51,885 bases of DNA from Pseudomonas sp. AKS31 (GCF_023634765.1 NZ_JAMLFX010000012.1:87954-139838), one strand, 5' to 3'. Numbered from the stretch's first letter, positions 37,556-45,731 are shown. Numbers and translations: made by a program. Notes: generated by a model not told the origin, from the letters alone.

Positions 37556-39571
37556 TCAAACTGCCAAAAGCCGCTCGCGCAGTTTGGCAATCTCATCACG
37601 CATCTGCGCTGCCGCTTCAAACTCCAGATCCCGCGCCAGCTGATACATCTTCTCTTCCAGTGCACGAATGCGTTTGGTGATCTCGCTCGGCGAGCGCAAT
37701 TCGGCTTCGTACTTGGCGTTCTCTTCGGCAGCCTTGGCCATGCCTTTGCGCTTCTTGCTGCGCGAACCCGGCACGGTGGCGCCTTCCATGATATCGGCGA
37801 CATCCTTGAACACGCCTTTGGGGGTGATGCCGTTTTCCAGGTTGAAGGCGATCTGCTTGTCGCGACGTCGCTCGGTTTCACCGATTGCGCGCTCCATCGA
37901 ACCGGTCATGCGATCGGCGTAAAGAATCGCCCGACCATTGAGGTTACGCGCCGCCCGGCCAATGGTCTGGATCAGCGAGCGCTCGGAACGCAGGAAGCCT
38001 TCCTTGTCGGCATCAAGGATCGCCACCAGCGACACTTCCGGCATGTCCAGACCTTCACGCAGCAGGTTGATCCCCACCAGCACATCAAAGGTACCGAGGC
38101 GCAAGTCGCGAATGATTTCTACACGCTCAACGGTATCGATGTCCGAATGCAGATAACGCACGCGCACGCCGTGGTCGGCGAGGTAATCGGTGAGGTCTTC
38201 GGCCATGCGCTTGGTCAGCGTGGTCACCAGCACCCGCTCCTCGATGGCCACGCGTTTGGTGATTTCCGAGAGCAAATCGTCGACCTGAGTCAGCGCCGGA
38301 CGCACCTCGATCTGCGGATCGACCAGACCGGTCGGACGCACCAATTGCTCGACCACACGTCCGGCGTGCTCGGCCTCGTAATTGCCCGGCGTTGCCGAAA
38401 CAAAAATGGTCTGCGGGCTCACCCCTTCCCACTCGTCAAAACGCATTGGCCGGTTATCCAGCGCCGACGGCAGGCGGAAGCCGTATTCGACGAGAGTTTC
38501 CTTACGCGAACGGTCGCCCTTATACATCGCGCCGACCTGCGGCACGCTGACGTGGGATTCGTCGATCACCAGCAAGGCATCGGCCGGCAGGTAATCGTAG
38601 AGCGTTGGCGGCGCCGCGCCGGCCGGACGTCCGGACAGGTAGCGCGAGTAGTTTTCGATGCCGTTGCAGTAACCCAGCTCGAGAATCATCTCCAGGTCGA
38701 AACGGGTGCGCTGCTCCAGTCGCTGGGCTTCCACCAGTTTGTTGTTGCTGCGCAGGTATTCCAGACGTTCCTGCAATTCGACTTTGATGTGTTCGATGGC
38801 GTCGAGCAGGGTTTCCCGTGGCGTCACATAGTGGCTCTTCGGGTAAAACGTGAAGCGCGGCATCTTGCGGATGACTTCGCCGGTCAGCGGGTCGAACGCG
38901 GAAATGCTTTCGACTTCGTCATCGAACAGCTCGATGCGGATCGCTTCCAGATCGGATTCCGCCGGGTAGATGTCGATCACATCGCCACGAACGCGGAAGG
39001 TCGCACGGGCGAAATCCATATCGTTGCGGGTGTATTGCAGGTCCGCCAGACGCCGCAGCAGCGCACGCTGATCGAGTTTGTCGCCGCGATCGACGTGCAG
39101 CACCATCTTCAAATAGGTTTCCGGGCTACCGAGACCGTAGATGCACGACACCGTGGTGACGATGATCGCGTCCTTGCGTTCGAGCAGCGCTTTGGTTGCG
39201 GACAGGCGCATCTGCTCGATGTGGTCGTTGATCGATGCATCCTTCTCGATGAAGGTGTCGGACGACGGCACATAGGCTTCGGGCTGGTAGTAGTCGTAGT
39301 AGGAAACGAAGTATTCGACGGCGTTGTTCGGGAAAAACGCCTTGAACTCGCCGTACAGCTGCGCAGCGAGGGTCTTGTTCGGCGCCAGTACCAGGGTCGG
39401 GCGCTGCACCTGCGAGATGACGTTGGCGATGCTGAAGGTCTTGCCCGAGCCGGTCACACCAAGCAGCGTCTGGTGCGCCAGCCCGGCTTCGATGCCCTCC
39501 ACCAGTTGGCGGATGGCTTCCGGCTGATCGCCGGCGGGCTCAAAGCGGGTGACGAGCTGGAATTCGGACAT
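37556..39571 (-). CDS. uvrB: Excinuclease ABC subunit B
   Basis: A 671-residue DNA damage-verification helicase of nucleotide excision repair. Walker A is GVTGSGKTFS (about 39-48). The beta-hairpin region YYDYYQPEAYVP, DESHVS, the helicase motif QTIGRAARN and the C-terminal UVR motif (LEFEAAAQMRDEI) are all present. The start MSEFQLVTRF has AGAGGTG upstream and gives the family length; the longer frame is not family-like. I see no LexA box (CTG-N10-CAG) close upstream. Confidence 0.98.
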   Translation of the reverse strand: MSEFQLVTRFEPAGDQPEAIRQLVEGIEAGLAHQTLLGVTGSGKTFSIANVISQVQRPTLVLAPNKTLAAQLYGEFKAFFPNNAVEYFVSYYDYYQPEAYVPSSDTFIEKDASINDHIEQMRLSATKALLERKDAIIVTTVSCIYGLGSPETYLKMVLHVDRGDKLDQRALLRRLADLQYTRNDMDFARATFRVRGDVIDIYPAESDLEAIRIELFDDEVESISAFDPLTGEVIRKMPRFTFYPKSHYVTPRETLLDAIEHIKVELQERLEYLRSNNKLVEAQRLEQRTRFDLEMILELGYCNGIENYSRYLSGRPAGAAPPTLYDYLPADALLVIDESHVSVPQVGAMYKGDRSRKETLVEYGFRLPSALDNRPMRFDEWEGVSPQTIFVSATPGNYEAEHAGRVVEQLVRPTGLVDPQIEVRPALTQVDDLLSEITKRVAIEERVLVTTLTKRMAEDLTDYLADHGVRVRYLHSDIDTVERVEIIRDLRLGTFDVLVGINLLREGLDMPEVSLVAILDADKEGFLRSERSLIQTIGRAARNLNGRAILYADRMTGSMERAIGETERRRDKQIAFNLENGITPKGVFKDVADIMEGATVPGSRSKKRKGMAKAAEENAKYEAELRSPSEITKRIRALEEKMYQLARDLEFEAAAQMRDEIAKLRERLLAV

Positions 39572-39907
39572 ATACACCTCTGGGATCGCGGCATTCCGAG
39601 CAAGCGGAGCACCACGGGGACGACCGCAAACGACCGGTGTCGCGCAAGAAAAAACCTGGATTGTGCTCAATGTGGTGGCGATTGCCTCACCTTTCAAGGC
39701 AAACGTCCTACATCCGGTAAAGACTCTGACACGCGCAGTCGACTAACGGTCAAGAAATAATCGGAAAAACTTACCCTAAAAGCCGAATCGCCTGTCGCCA
39801 TCGCTCGGTAATGGCCTCTATACTAGCTCCCCGTTTGTGCACCGCTCTAGTGCATCCGGCTGGAGCGCGACACGTCCCTCCATTCTCCATTCAGAGCCGC
39901 CGCAATA
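39572..39907. other. Divergent uvrB/aminotransferase interval
   Basis: This 336-base stretch has no convincing gene. It carries the uvrB ribosome site at its left edge and a candidate aminotransferase promoter at its right. No repeat or strong hairpin was seen. Confidence 0.6.
39795..39824 (+). promoter_or_regulatory. Candidate promoter of the aminotransferase gene
   Basis: TCGCCA and TATACT (39819-39824) are separated by 18 bases, about 84 bases before the ATG. The -10 box is good, the -35 weak. Confidence 0.4.
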
Positions 39908-41104
39908 ATGAGCCTGTTCTCCGCTGTCGAAATGGCACCCCGCGATCCAATCCTGGGCCTCAACGAAGCATTCAACGCCGATACCCGGACCACCAAGGTC
40001 AACCTGGGCGTGGGTGTTTACTGCAACGAAGAGGGGCGAATTCCACTTCTGCGCGCCGTGATCGAAGCCGAAACCGTTCGCGCAGCTCAACACGCTTCGC
40101 GCGGTTACCTGCCGATCGATGGCATCGCCGCCTACGACCAGGCCGTGCAAAAGCTGCTGTTCGGCAACGACTCGCCGCTGATCAGCGCCGGTCGCGTAAT
40201 CACCACTCAGGCCGTCGGCGGGACCGGCGCACTGAAGATCGGTGCCGACTTCCTCAAGCAACTGCTGCCGAATGCCGTTGTGGCGATCAGCGACCCGAGC
40301 TGGGAAAACCACCGCGCCCTGTTCGAAACCGCCGGCTTCCCGGTGCAGAACTACCGTTACTACGACGCTGCCAGCCACGATGTAAATCGTGCCGGCATGC
40401 TCGACGATCTCAACGCCCTGCCGAACGGCTCGATCGTTGTTCTGCACGCGTGCTGCCACAACCCGACCGGCGTCGACCTGACCCCGGCGGACTGGAACAA
40501 CGTGCTGGAAGTGGTCAAGGCCAAAGGTCACGTGCCGTTCCTCGACATGGCTTACCAGGGTTTCGGTGACGGCATCGATGAAGACGCCGCTGCCGTGCGT
40601 CTGTTCGCCGAGTCCGGTATGACTTTCTTCGTCTCGAGCTCGTTCTCCAAGTCGTTCTCGCTGTACGGCGAGCGCGTTGGTGCGCTGTCGATCATCAGCG
40701 AGTCGAAAGAAGAAAGCGCGCGCGTGCTGTCGCAAGTCAAGCGCGTGATCCGCACCAACTACTCCAACCCGCCGACCCACGGCGCGAGCATCGTTGCAGC
40801 TGTACTGAACAGCCCGGAATTGCGCGCACAGTGGGAAGCCGAACTGGCGGAAATGCGTCTGCGCATTCGCGGCATGCGCGAGCAGATGGTTGCCCTGTTG
40901 GCAGAAAAAGCCCCGGGTCGCGACTTCAGCTTCGTCGGTCGTCAGCGCGGCATGTTCTCCTACTCGGGCCTGACCACTGAACAAGTGCATCGCCTGCGTA
41001 ACGAGTTCGGCATCTACGCCCTGGACACCGGCCGCATCTGCGTGGCCGCGCTGAACCAGAGCAACATCAAAGCTGTGACGGATGCGATTGTTCAGGTCAT
41101 CTGA
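39908..41104 (+). CDS. Aromatic/aspartate aminotransferase (TyrB/AspC family)
   Basis: A 398-residue fold-type I PLP aminotransferase of subgroup I-alpha. It starts MSLFSAVEMAPRDPILGL. The PLP lysine is in SSSFSKSFSLYGERVG. CCHNPTGVDLT and the C-terminal substrate Arg in DTGRICVAALN are intact. It should transfer amino groups between aromatic or acidic amino acids and 2-oxoglutarate. TyrB and AspC cannot be separated by eye. It is monocistronic with a clear terminator. Confidence 0.93.
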   Translation: MSLFSAVEMAPRDPILGLNEAFNADTRTTKVNLGVGVYCNEEGRIPLLRAVIEAETVRAAQHASRGYLPIDGIAAYDQAVQKLLFGNDSPLISAGRVITTQAVGGTGALKIGADFLKQLLPNAVVAISDPSWENHRALFETAGFPVQNYRYYDAASHDVNRAGMLDDLNALPNGSIVVLHACCHNPTGVDLTPADWNNVLEVVKAKGHVPFLDMAYQGFGDGIDEDAAAVRLFAESGMTFFVSSSFSKSFSLYGERVGALSIISESKEESARVLSQVKRVIRTNYSNPPTHGASIVAAVLNSPELRAQWEAELAEMRLRIRGMREQMVALLAEKAPGRDFSFVGRQRGMFSYSGLTTEQVHRLRNEFGIYALDTGRICVAALNQSNIKAVTDAIVQVI

Positions 41105-41120
41105 TTTCAGCGCGTTATGA

Positions 41121-41153
41121 AAAACGGGAAGCCTTGGGGCTTCCCGTTTTTTA
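41121..41153 (+). terminator. Terminator of the aminotransferase gene
   Basis: AAAACGGGAAGCC-TTGG-GGCTTCCCGTTTTTT, a perfect GC stem with a U tract, lies 17 bases after the stop. Confidence 0.92.
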
Positions 41154-41202
41154 TTTGTCCGAATGAACGCTGCTTAACCTCTAGACTGCACATAAATCCC
41201 AT

Positions 41203-41292
41203 TGTAGGAGTGAGCCTGCTCGCGATGGCGGCGTGTCAGGTAATGAAGCTTCGGCTGACACGACGCTATCGCGAGCAGGCTCATTCCTACAG
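41203..41292. repeat. REP pair, CGCGAGCAGGCTCA type
   Basis: Inverted copies of TGTAGGAGTGAGCCTGCTCG flank about 40 bases between the aminotransferase and the 66-residue gene. Confidence 0.87.
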
Positions 41293-41330
41293 ATTTTGTG
41301 TGAACCCAAGATTTCTGAAAGAGACCCTAT

Positions 41331-41531
41331 ATGAAAAACGACAACCTGCGCGCCGACCGTGACGATCTGGATGACTTCATCCCCCGCACAGCGGCAAAAC
41401 GCGAAAAGAGCCTGGTGTTGCAAGTCGCCACCGGCGTCTTCCTGGGTGGCCTGGTCCTGTGGCTGGTGCAACTGGCGGCCACCGCGGCTTACGCCAAGCT
41501 GATGATGGGCACTATCACCTTCGGCAGTTAA
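41331..41531 (+). CDS. Small single-pass membrane protein, hypothetical
   Basis: 66 residues. A charged N-terminus (residues 1-27, many D/R/K) is followed by one hydrophobic helix (about 29-50, VLQVATGVFLGGLVLWLVQL) and a short tail. It looks like a real small inner-membrane protein because the charge layout is clear and the gene is neatly bounded. It converges on the 76-residue gene, overlapping by 4 bases. I do not recognise a function. Confidence 0.7.
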   Translation: MKNDNLRADRDDLDDFIPRTAAKREKSLVLQVATGVFLGGLVLWLVQLAATAAYAKLMMGTITFGS

Positions 41532-41758
41532 GCCAGTTCGGTGGCACGCTGACTCGCGGCGTCGTCATAAACGACGTACAGCGATTCGGCGATCTGGCTT
41601 TTGATCGCCTTGGTGCTTTCAAGGCCCAGGACAAAACCTTCGGCCTTGCCACCGGCGCGGTTCAATTCCTCAGCGGTGCTGGCCTGGGTGATTGCATCGA
41701 AGAGTTTTTCGGCGTGGGGACCGACGCCCTTGGGCAGACTGATTTGCGCGATGCTCAT
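41528..41758 (-). CDS. Small soluble conserved-looking protein, hypothetical
   Basis: 76 residues, helical and hydrophilic, with no membrane segment or Cys. A GAGGTG site lies 6 bases before ATG. The sequence (MSIAQISLPKGVGPHAEKLF start, many Ala/Glu) looks coding and has no better frame on the other strand. It could be a small regulator or binding protein; no family recognised. It is convergent with the membrane gene. Confidence 0.68.
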   Translation of the reverse strand: MSIAQISLPKGVGPHAEKLFDAITQASTAEELNRAGGKAEGFVLGLESTKAIKSQIAESLYVVYDDAASQRATELA

Positions 41759-41940
41759 GCGAACACCTCACTGTTGCGGGACAAACGGTTCATGGCGCGG
41801 ACCTTTTTCGGCGAATGGCCGGCAGCGCGTGTGACCACTTCCGGGCAGCCATGGTAGACCTCTGCTGCGTTTCTGGTAACCGCCAATCGCTGACAAGTCA
41901 CCGTCCGTCCCGAGGATTCAGTCATTTTTACAACCGATGC

Positions 41941-41968
41941 TTGACTTCTCTTTTTGAATCAGTAACAT
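41941..41968 (+). promoter_or_regulatory. Promoter of tRNA-Asn
   Basis: TTGACT (41941-41946), a 16-base spacer and TAACAT (41963-41968) end 10 bases before the mature tRNA. Confidence 0.75.
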
Positions 41969-41978
41969 ACGCACCAAT

Positions 41979-42054
41979 TCCGCAATAGCTCAGTTGGTAG
42001 AGCAAATGACTGTTAATCATTGGGTCCCTGGTTCGAGTCCAGGTTGTGGAGCCA
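41979..42054 (+). tRNA. tRNA-Asn (anticodon GTT)
   Basis: A 76-base cloverleaf with TCCGCAA/TTGTGGA acceptor, loop CTGTTAA giving GTT, T-loop GTTCGAGTC and encoded CCA. It stands alone with its own promoter and terminator. Confidence 0.97.
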
Positions 42055-42060
42055 AATAGC

Positions 42061-42095
42061 AAAGCCCCTGAATCGAAAGATTCAGGGGCTTTTTT
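42061..42095 (+). terminator. Terminator of tRNA-Asn
   Basis: AAAGCCCCTGAATC-GAAA-GATTCAGGGGCTTTTTT, an 11-bp or longer perfect stem with a GNRA-like loop and U tract, lies 7 bases after the tRNA. Confidence 0.93.
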
Positions 42096-42113
42096 GTGGG
42101 CGCTCGAAAAGAA

Positions 42114-42217
42114 CAAAAGATCGCAGCCTTCGGCATCTACAGATTCAGCGTTCATCCTCAAAGTGGGCGGAGTATGAGATCTGTGTAGGAGCTGCCGAAG
42201 GCTGCGATCTTTTGATC
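42114..42217. repeat. REP pair, AGGAGCTGCCGAAGGCTGCGATC type
   Basis: A truncated left arm (AGATCGCAGCCTTCGGCATC) and an intact right arm (GTAGGAGCTGCCGAAGGCTG) lie downstream of tRNA-Asn. Confidence 0.85.
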
Positions 42218-42224
42218 CTCAAAT

Positions 42225-42262
42225 AAAAAGGGCCGATCTGTATAAAACAGATCGGCCCTTTT
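42225..42262 (-). terminator. Bidirectional terminator after the permease gene
   Basis: AAAAGGGCCGATCTG and its complement form a 15-bp perfect stem with an 8-base loop, flanked by A and T tracts on both sides. Confidence 0.9.
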
Positions 42263-42279
42263 CTATTCACATACTGCCG

Positions 42280-43803
42280 TCAGACGTGTTCGCTGCTCTT
42301 CACCTGCGCCTTCGGCGCGCCGTGCCCATGATCGTGGTCATCTGGCTCGATGACCGGCACTTCCTTGCCATCGCAGTCATGCAGCTTGCCGTCGCTGAAG
42401 TAATCGCCTTCACGCAGCGCCGCCAGATCGCGATAGCGCAGGGTCCGCTCTTCTGCCGCGGCAAACACCGACTGTTGATCCGAGTTGCCGGCGGTGAAGT
42501 GGTTGAACGCCAGGTTGAGCAGGATCGCCATGATCGCCGACGAGCTGATACCCGAGTGGAAAATGGTCGCGAACCAGCTCGGGAAGTGATCGTAGAAGTT
42601 CGGTGCGGCAATCGGGATCATGCCGAAACCGATCGAGGTGGCGACGATGATCAGGTTGACGTTGTTGCGGTAATCCACCTTGGACAGCGTACGGATACCG
42701 CTCGCTGCCACAGTGCCAAACAGCACGATACCGGCGCCGCCGAGTACCGAAGTCGGCACCGCGGCGATGACCCGGCCCATGAACGGCAGCAGGCCAAGAA
42801 TCACCAGAAAGATGCCGCCAGTGGCCACTACATAGCGGCTCTTGATCCCGGTGACCGCCACCAGACCGACGTTCTGGGCGAAGGCACTCTGAGTGAACGA
42901 ACCGAAGATCGGCGCAAACATGCTCGACAGCATGTCCGCGCGCAGGCCATTGCCCAGGCGTTTGGAATCGACTTTGGTGCCGATGATTTCACCGACCGCG
43001 AGAATGTCTGCCGACGTTTCCACCAGGGTCACCATGACCACGATGCACATCGACAGGATCGCGGCAAAGTGGAAAGTCGGCATACCGAAGTGGAACGGCG
43101 TCGGGAAGCCGAACATCGGCCCGGTGGTGACGTTGGAGAAGTCCGCCATGCCGAGGAACACCGCCAGCACCGTGCCGATCACCATGGCCAACAGGATCGA
43201 CAGACGCGAGATGGTCGAGCTGCCGACTTTGCTCAGCAGCAACACCAGAACCAGTGTGACTGCCGCAAGACCGATGTTCTGCATGCTGCCGAAGTCCGGC
43301 GCGTGGCTGTTACCGCCCATGGCCCAGCGTGCGGCCACCGGCATCAGCGTCAGGCCGATAGTGGTGATCACGATGCCGGTCACCAAGGGCGGGAAGAACT
43401 TGGTGATTCGCGAGAATACCGGCGTGATCAGCAAGCCGATCAACGACGCCGCAATCACCGCACCGAGCACGGATTGAAAGCCGCCCTCCCCGCCGCTGCT
43501 GACGATCGCGACCATGGTCGCCACGCCAGAGAACGACACGCCCTGCACCAGCGGCAACTGACAGCCAAAAAACGGCAGACCCAGGGTTTGCAGCAGCGTC
43601 GCCAGCCCCCCCGCAAACAATGAAGCAGCAATCAGCAAACCAATGTCCGCCGGCGACAGGCCGGCCGCCTGGCCGATGATCAGTGGCACCGCAACGATAC
43701 CGCCGTACATGGTCAGAACATGTTGCAGGCCGTAAGCCATATTCGCGCCGACCCCGAGATTTTCGTCCTCGGGCCGTTGGTGTGAAACATGGGGCGTTTT
43801 CAT
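42280..43803 (-). CDS. NCS2/NAT-family purine permease (xanthine/urate type)
   Basis: A 507-residue transporter with about 14 membrane segments, importing a nucleobase with a cation. The conserved QH lies in GLQHVLTMYGG, the carboxylate helix reads ETSADILAVGE, and the NAT signature is QNVGLVAVTG (about residues 307-316). The Q-N...T-G form matches xanthine/urate carriers; UraA-type uracil carriers have E-N...T-R there. The C-terminal tail has an unusual His/Asp stretch (DDHDHGHG) that may bind metal. ATG at 43803 is used; the 11-codon upstream extension is unlikely. Confidence 0.9.
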   Translation of the reverse strand: MKTPHVSHQRPEDENLGVGANMAYGLQHVLTMYGGIVAVPLIIGQAAGLSPADIGLLIAASLFAGGLATLLQTLGLPFFGCQLPLVQGVSFSGVATMVAIVSSGGEGGFQSVLGAVIAASLIGLLITPVFSRITKFFPPLVTGIVITTIGLTLMPVAARWAMGGNSHAPDFGSMQNIGLAAVTLVLVLLLSKVGSSTISRLSILLAMVIGTVLAVFLGMADFSNVTTGPMFGFPTPFHFGMPTFHFAAILSMCIVVMVTLVETSADILAVGEIIGTKVDSKRLGNGLRADMLSSMFAPIFGSFTQSAFAQNVGLVAVTGIKSRYVVATGGIFLVILGLLPFMGRVIAAVPTSVLGGAGIVLFGTVAASGIRTLSKVDYRNNVNLIIVATSIGFGMIPIAAPNFYDHFPSWFATIFHSGISSSAIMAILLNLAFNHFTAGNSDQQSVFAAAEERTLRYRDLAALREGDYFSDGKLHDCDGKEVPVIEPDDHDHGHGAPKAQVKSSEHV

Positions 43804-43839
43804 GGTGGGGGGTTCCCTGGTTTTTGTTATGCGCACACT

Positions 43840-43883
43840 GTATTCAATACTCGCGACAAGTGTCTATGGTTTTGTATACAAAA
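43840..43883. promoter_or_regulatory. Operator region upstream of the purine permease
   Basis: A perfect 14-bp palindrome TTTTGTATACAAAA (43870-43883) and a second GTATTCAATAC (43840-43850) lie 37-80 bases before the permease ATG. GTATAC-core palindromes are typical of GntR-family and some other HTH regulators. The regulator is not in the window. Confidence 0.6.
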
Positions 43884-44012
43884 TATCAGGACGGGTTACT
43901 CGTCACTCAAACGGCCTGATGACTTGAGTACCCCCTCATCACGTGGCACGATCAGAAGCCATGCCGTACGGATCAACGGATGCCCCCTGCCGGGCAAGAA
44001 AAGGAAGTCACC

Positions 44013-44507
44013 ATGAGTGGAAAACCCGCTGCTCGCGCCACAGACGCCACAACATGCCCTGCCCATGCGGCACAGAAAATAGTTGCCGGCTCCCCCGACG
44101 TATTCTTCGATGGTTTGCCAGCCGCGCGCCTCGGCGACCCCGCCTCTTGCGGCAGCGCCATCAGCGGTAACATTTCCGCAACCGTCTTCATCAACGGTAA
44201 AAACGCCGCCACGCAAGGCAGTCAGGGCAGCCACGGCGACGTTATCGTCGGCGGTTCCGGCACCGTCATCATTGGCCAGAGTGGTGGTGGCGCGCCGATC
44301 AGTCCCGTTCCGCCGATCAACTTGGGTTTCGACGAGCAGTTCACCCTGCTGGACGCCGATGGCGAGCCCGTGCCCGACTTCGCTTACAAAATCACCACCG
44401 CGTCGGGCAAGGTCATTCGCGGCGTCACCAATGAGCGCGGACTGACCCAGAGAGTGTCGACCCGAGCGAGTGAACTGCTGCATCTGGAGCCTGACGACCT
44501 GGCCTGA
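44013..44507 (+). CDS. PAAR-domain protein with transthyretin-like C-terminal extension (T6SS spike tip)
   Basis: 164 residues. The N-terminal PAAR domain (about 1-92) has GSPDVFFDGLPAARLGD, the CPAH and SHGD residues that bind zinc, and repeated V-x-V-G-G/S-G turns. A Pro-rich linker is followed by a beta-rich tail (about 108-160, FTLLDADGEPVPDFAYKI ... GKVIRGVTNERG). The tail resembles the TTR-like domains that VgrG and PAAR proteins use to carry effectors. An AGGAAG site precedes ATG. The effector-like gene starts 48 bases downstream. The protein should sharpen and arm the type VI spike; no VgrG or sheath genes are nearby. Confidence 0.9.
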   Translation: MSGKPAARATDATTCPAHAAQKIVAGSPDVFFDGLPAARLGDPASCGSAISGNISATVFINGKNAATQGSQGSHGDVIVGGSGTVIIGQSGGGAPISPVPPINLGFDEQFTLLDADGEPVPDFAYKITTASGKVIRGVTNERGLTQRVSTRASELLHLEPDDLA

Positions 44508-44555
44508 ACAGGAACAACCAGTGGCTGAATTCACCTGAAAGGAGTTGTAACCAGC

Positions 44556-45305
44556 ATGGCGCAGGCAATACTCAGCAATAACCGGGCTCCCTCGAATCGA
44601 CAGGGTGGCAGTACGCATCCGGCGGTCGTTGTTACCAAATACACCAAACGGGCTGACGAAAACGGTTGGCTGAGTGTCAAACTTGAGCCAAAAGGCACGC
44701 TCGTCGCCCTCTGCGAATACACCAAAGTGACCTTCACCAAGGAGTCCGGTGGTCGAACCTACTTCAGGATTGCCGATGGCAATTCGGAGTTCGTCGGGCA
44801 GACGGCCAGCCTGAAAACCGAAAATGCCTTGAAATATCTGATGGATACCCCGCCAACGGCGCCGGCCACCGTCAAGGTCAAGTACACCGGTGCACCGGAT
44901 CATGCGGTCTCGGAGTTCAAAGGCAAACTGCTGCAGCAATGGGCACAGGTCAGCTTCAATGGCAAAACGGCGAAGGTGACGCTTAACAGCCAGTGGGGCG
45001 GCGAATTTACCCCGATTCCTCCCGGACGCCACCGGATCATGGCACCCGACCGCTCCCACGGGAATATCTCCACAGGTGGCTACAAGGCACAAGGTAATCT
45101 GCATTGCACCGACGTCTGGTTTCCCATTGAACTGCAAGGCACAAAAGGAAACAGCAGTCGTTACATCCACGTCGGCCATTTGTCCGACGGCTGTGTCACC
45201 TTTTATGAGCTGATCAAATGGAACGACATCTACGACTACCTGATCTGCCGGCGAGTCAAAGGTGAAGGCGGGAAATATGTCGGTGAATTGCTGGTGGAGA
45301 AATAA
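44556..45305 (+). CDS. Putative T6SS peptidoglycan effector, L,D-transpeptidase-like (Tlde1/YkuD-like)
   Basis: 249 residues, no signal peptide. The N-terminal 120 residues have no family I recognise. The C-terminal part has IPPGRHRIMAPDRSHG (about 152-167) and then YIHVGHLSDGCVT, with His205, His208, Ser210, Asp211, Gly212 and Cys213. This resembles the H...S(H/D)GC(I/V) active site of YkuD-fold L,D-transpeptidases and of Tlde1 effectors, with Cys213 as candidate nucleophile. Position between a PAAR gene and a signal-peptide protein fits effector-immunity order. Sampled GC is about 48-53%, low for the window. Function is inferred; a structural model would decide it. Confidence 0.72.
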   Translation: MAQAILSNNRAPSNRQGGSTHPAVVVTKYTKRADENGWLSVKLEPKGTLVALCEYTKVTFTKESGGRTYFRIADGNSEFVGQTASLKTENALKYLMDTPPTAPATVKVKYTGAPDHAVSEFKGKLLQQWAQVSFNGKTAKVTLNSQWGGEFTPIPPGRHRIMAPDRSHGNISTGGYKAQGNLHCTDVWFPIELQGTKGNSSRYIHVGHLSDGCVTFYELIKWNDIYDYLICRRVKGEGGKYVGELLVEK

Positions 45306-45731
45306 TTGAAACGGCTACTACTGATCCGATTGATACCCGCGCTGTTGCTGGTCATTGCCAACAGCGTCAGTGCCGACTTTGGCTGTGATGACTTTCTGTC
45401 GAAGCTCGCAGACAAGCCATCGTTTGTTGAATTCAAAGGCTGCAAACAGGCGCTCGACCGCATGGGCCAGCCATTTTCAGCCAGCTATGAAGTATCCGGG
45501 GCCAATGCTTCGAAAGCCGAACAGTACCTTGAACAGCACTTCGGGATTTCGCCGATCACGCGCGCCTGTTGTGTCTGGGACTCGACCCAAAATGGATTCA
45601 GAGACCCAGCAACAGGCATCAACTACCTGATCAGCATTGGCTCAGAGGAAACAGAGGTCAGGCAACGAGAGTCGTGGGCCAAAATCAATCTCTTCACGAT
45701 CCAGGTCGATGCTTACGCTGAGGATCCCTGA
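45306..45731 (+). CDS. Periplasmic DUF4952-like protein, putative effector immunity
   Basis: 141 residues from a TTG that directly follows the effector stop; GGAG 8 bases upstream supports this start. The signal peptide spans about residues 1-23, cleaved near SVSA/DFG. The mature part has CDDFLSKL, FKGC, SYEVSGANASKAEQYL and the paired Cys of RACCVWD, the conserved spacing I associate with DUF4952. Four or five Cys could form disulfides. A periplasmic location matches a toxin attacking peptidoglycan, and translational coupling matches immunity genes. It overlaps the convergent nat gene by 19 bases. Confidence 0.75.
   Translation: MKRLLLIRLIPALLLVIANSVSADFGCDDFLSKLADKPSFVEFKGCKQALDRMGQPFSASYEVSGANASKAEQYLEQHFGISPITRACCVWDSTQNGFRDPATGINYLISIGSEETEVRQRESWAKINLFTIQVDAYAEDP

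Noticed and set aside
39572..39660. SOS (LexA) box near uvrB
   Set aside because: No CTG-N10-CAG with an AT-rich centre was found close to the uvrB start.
39572..39697. 42-codon N-terminal extension of uvrB
   Set aside because: MSEFQLVTRF is the family start, with AGAGGTG upstream; the extension is low-complexity Pro/Arg sequence.
43943..43960. sigma54-like TGGCAC...GC upstream of the PAAR gene
   Set aside because: The GG to GC distance is one base too long and the -12 element lacks TTGC.
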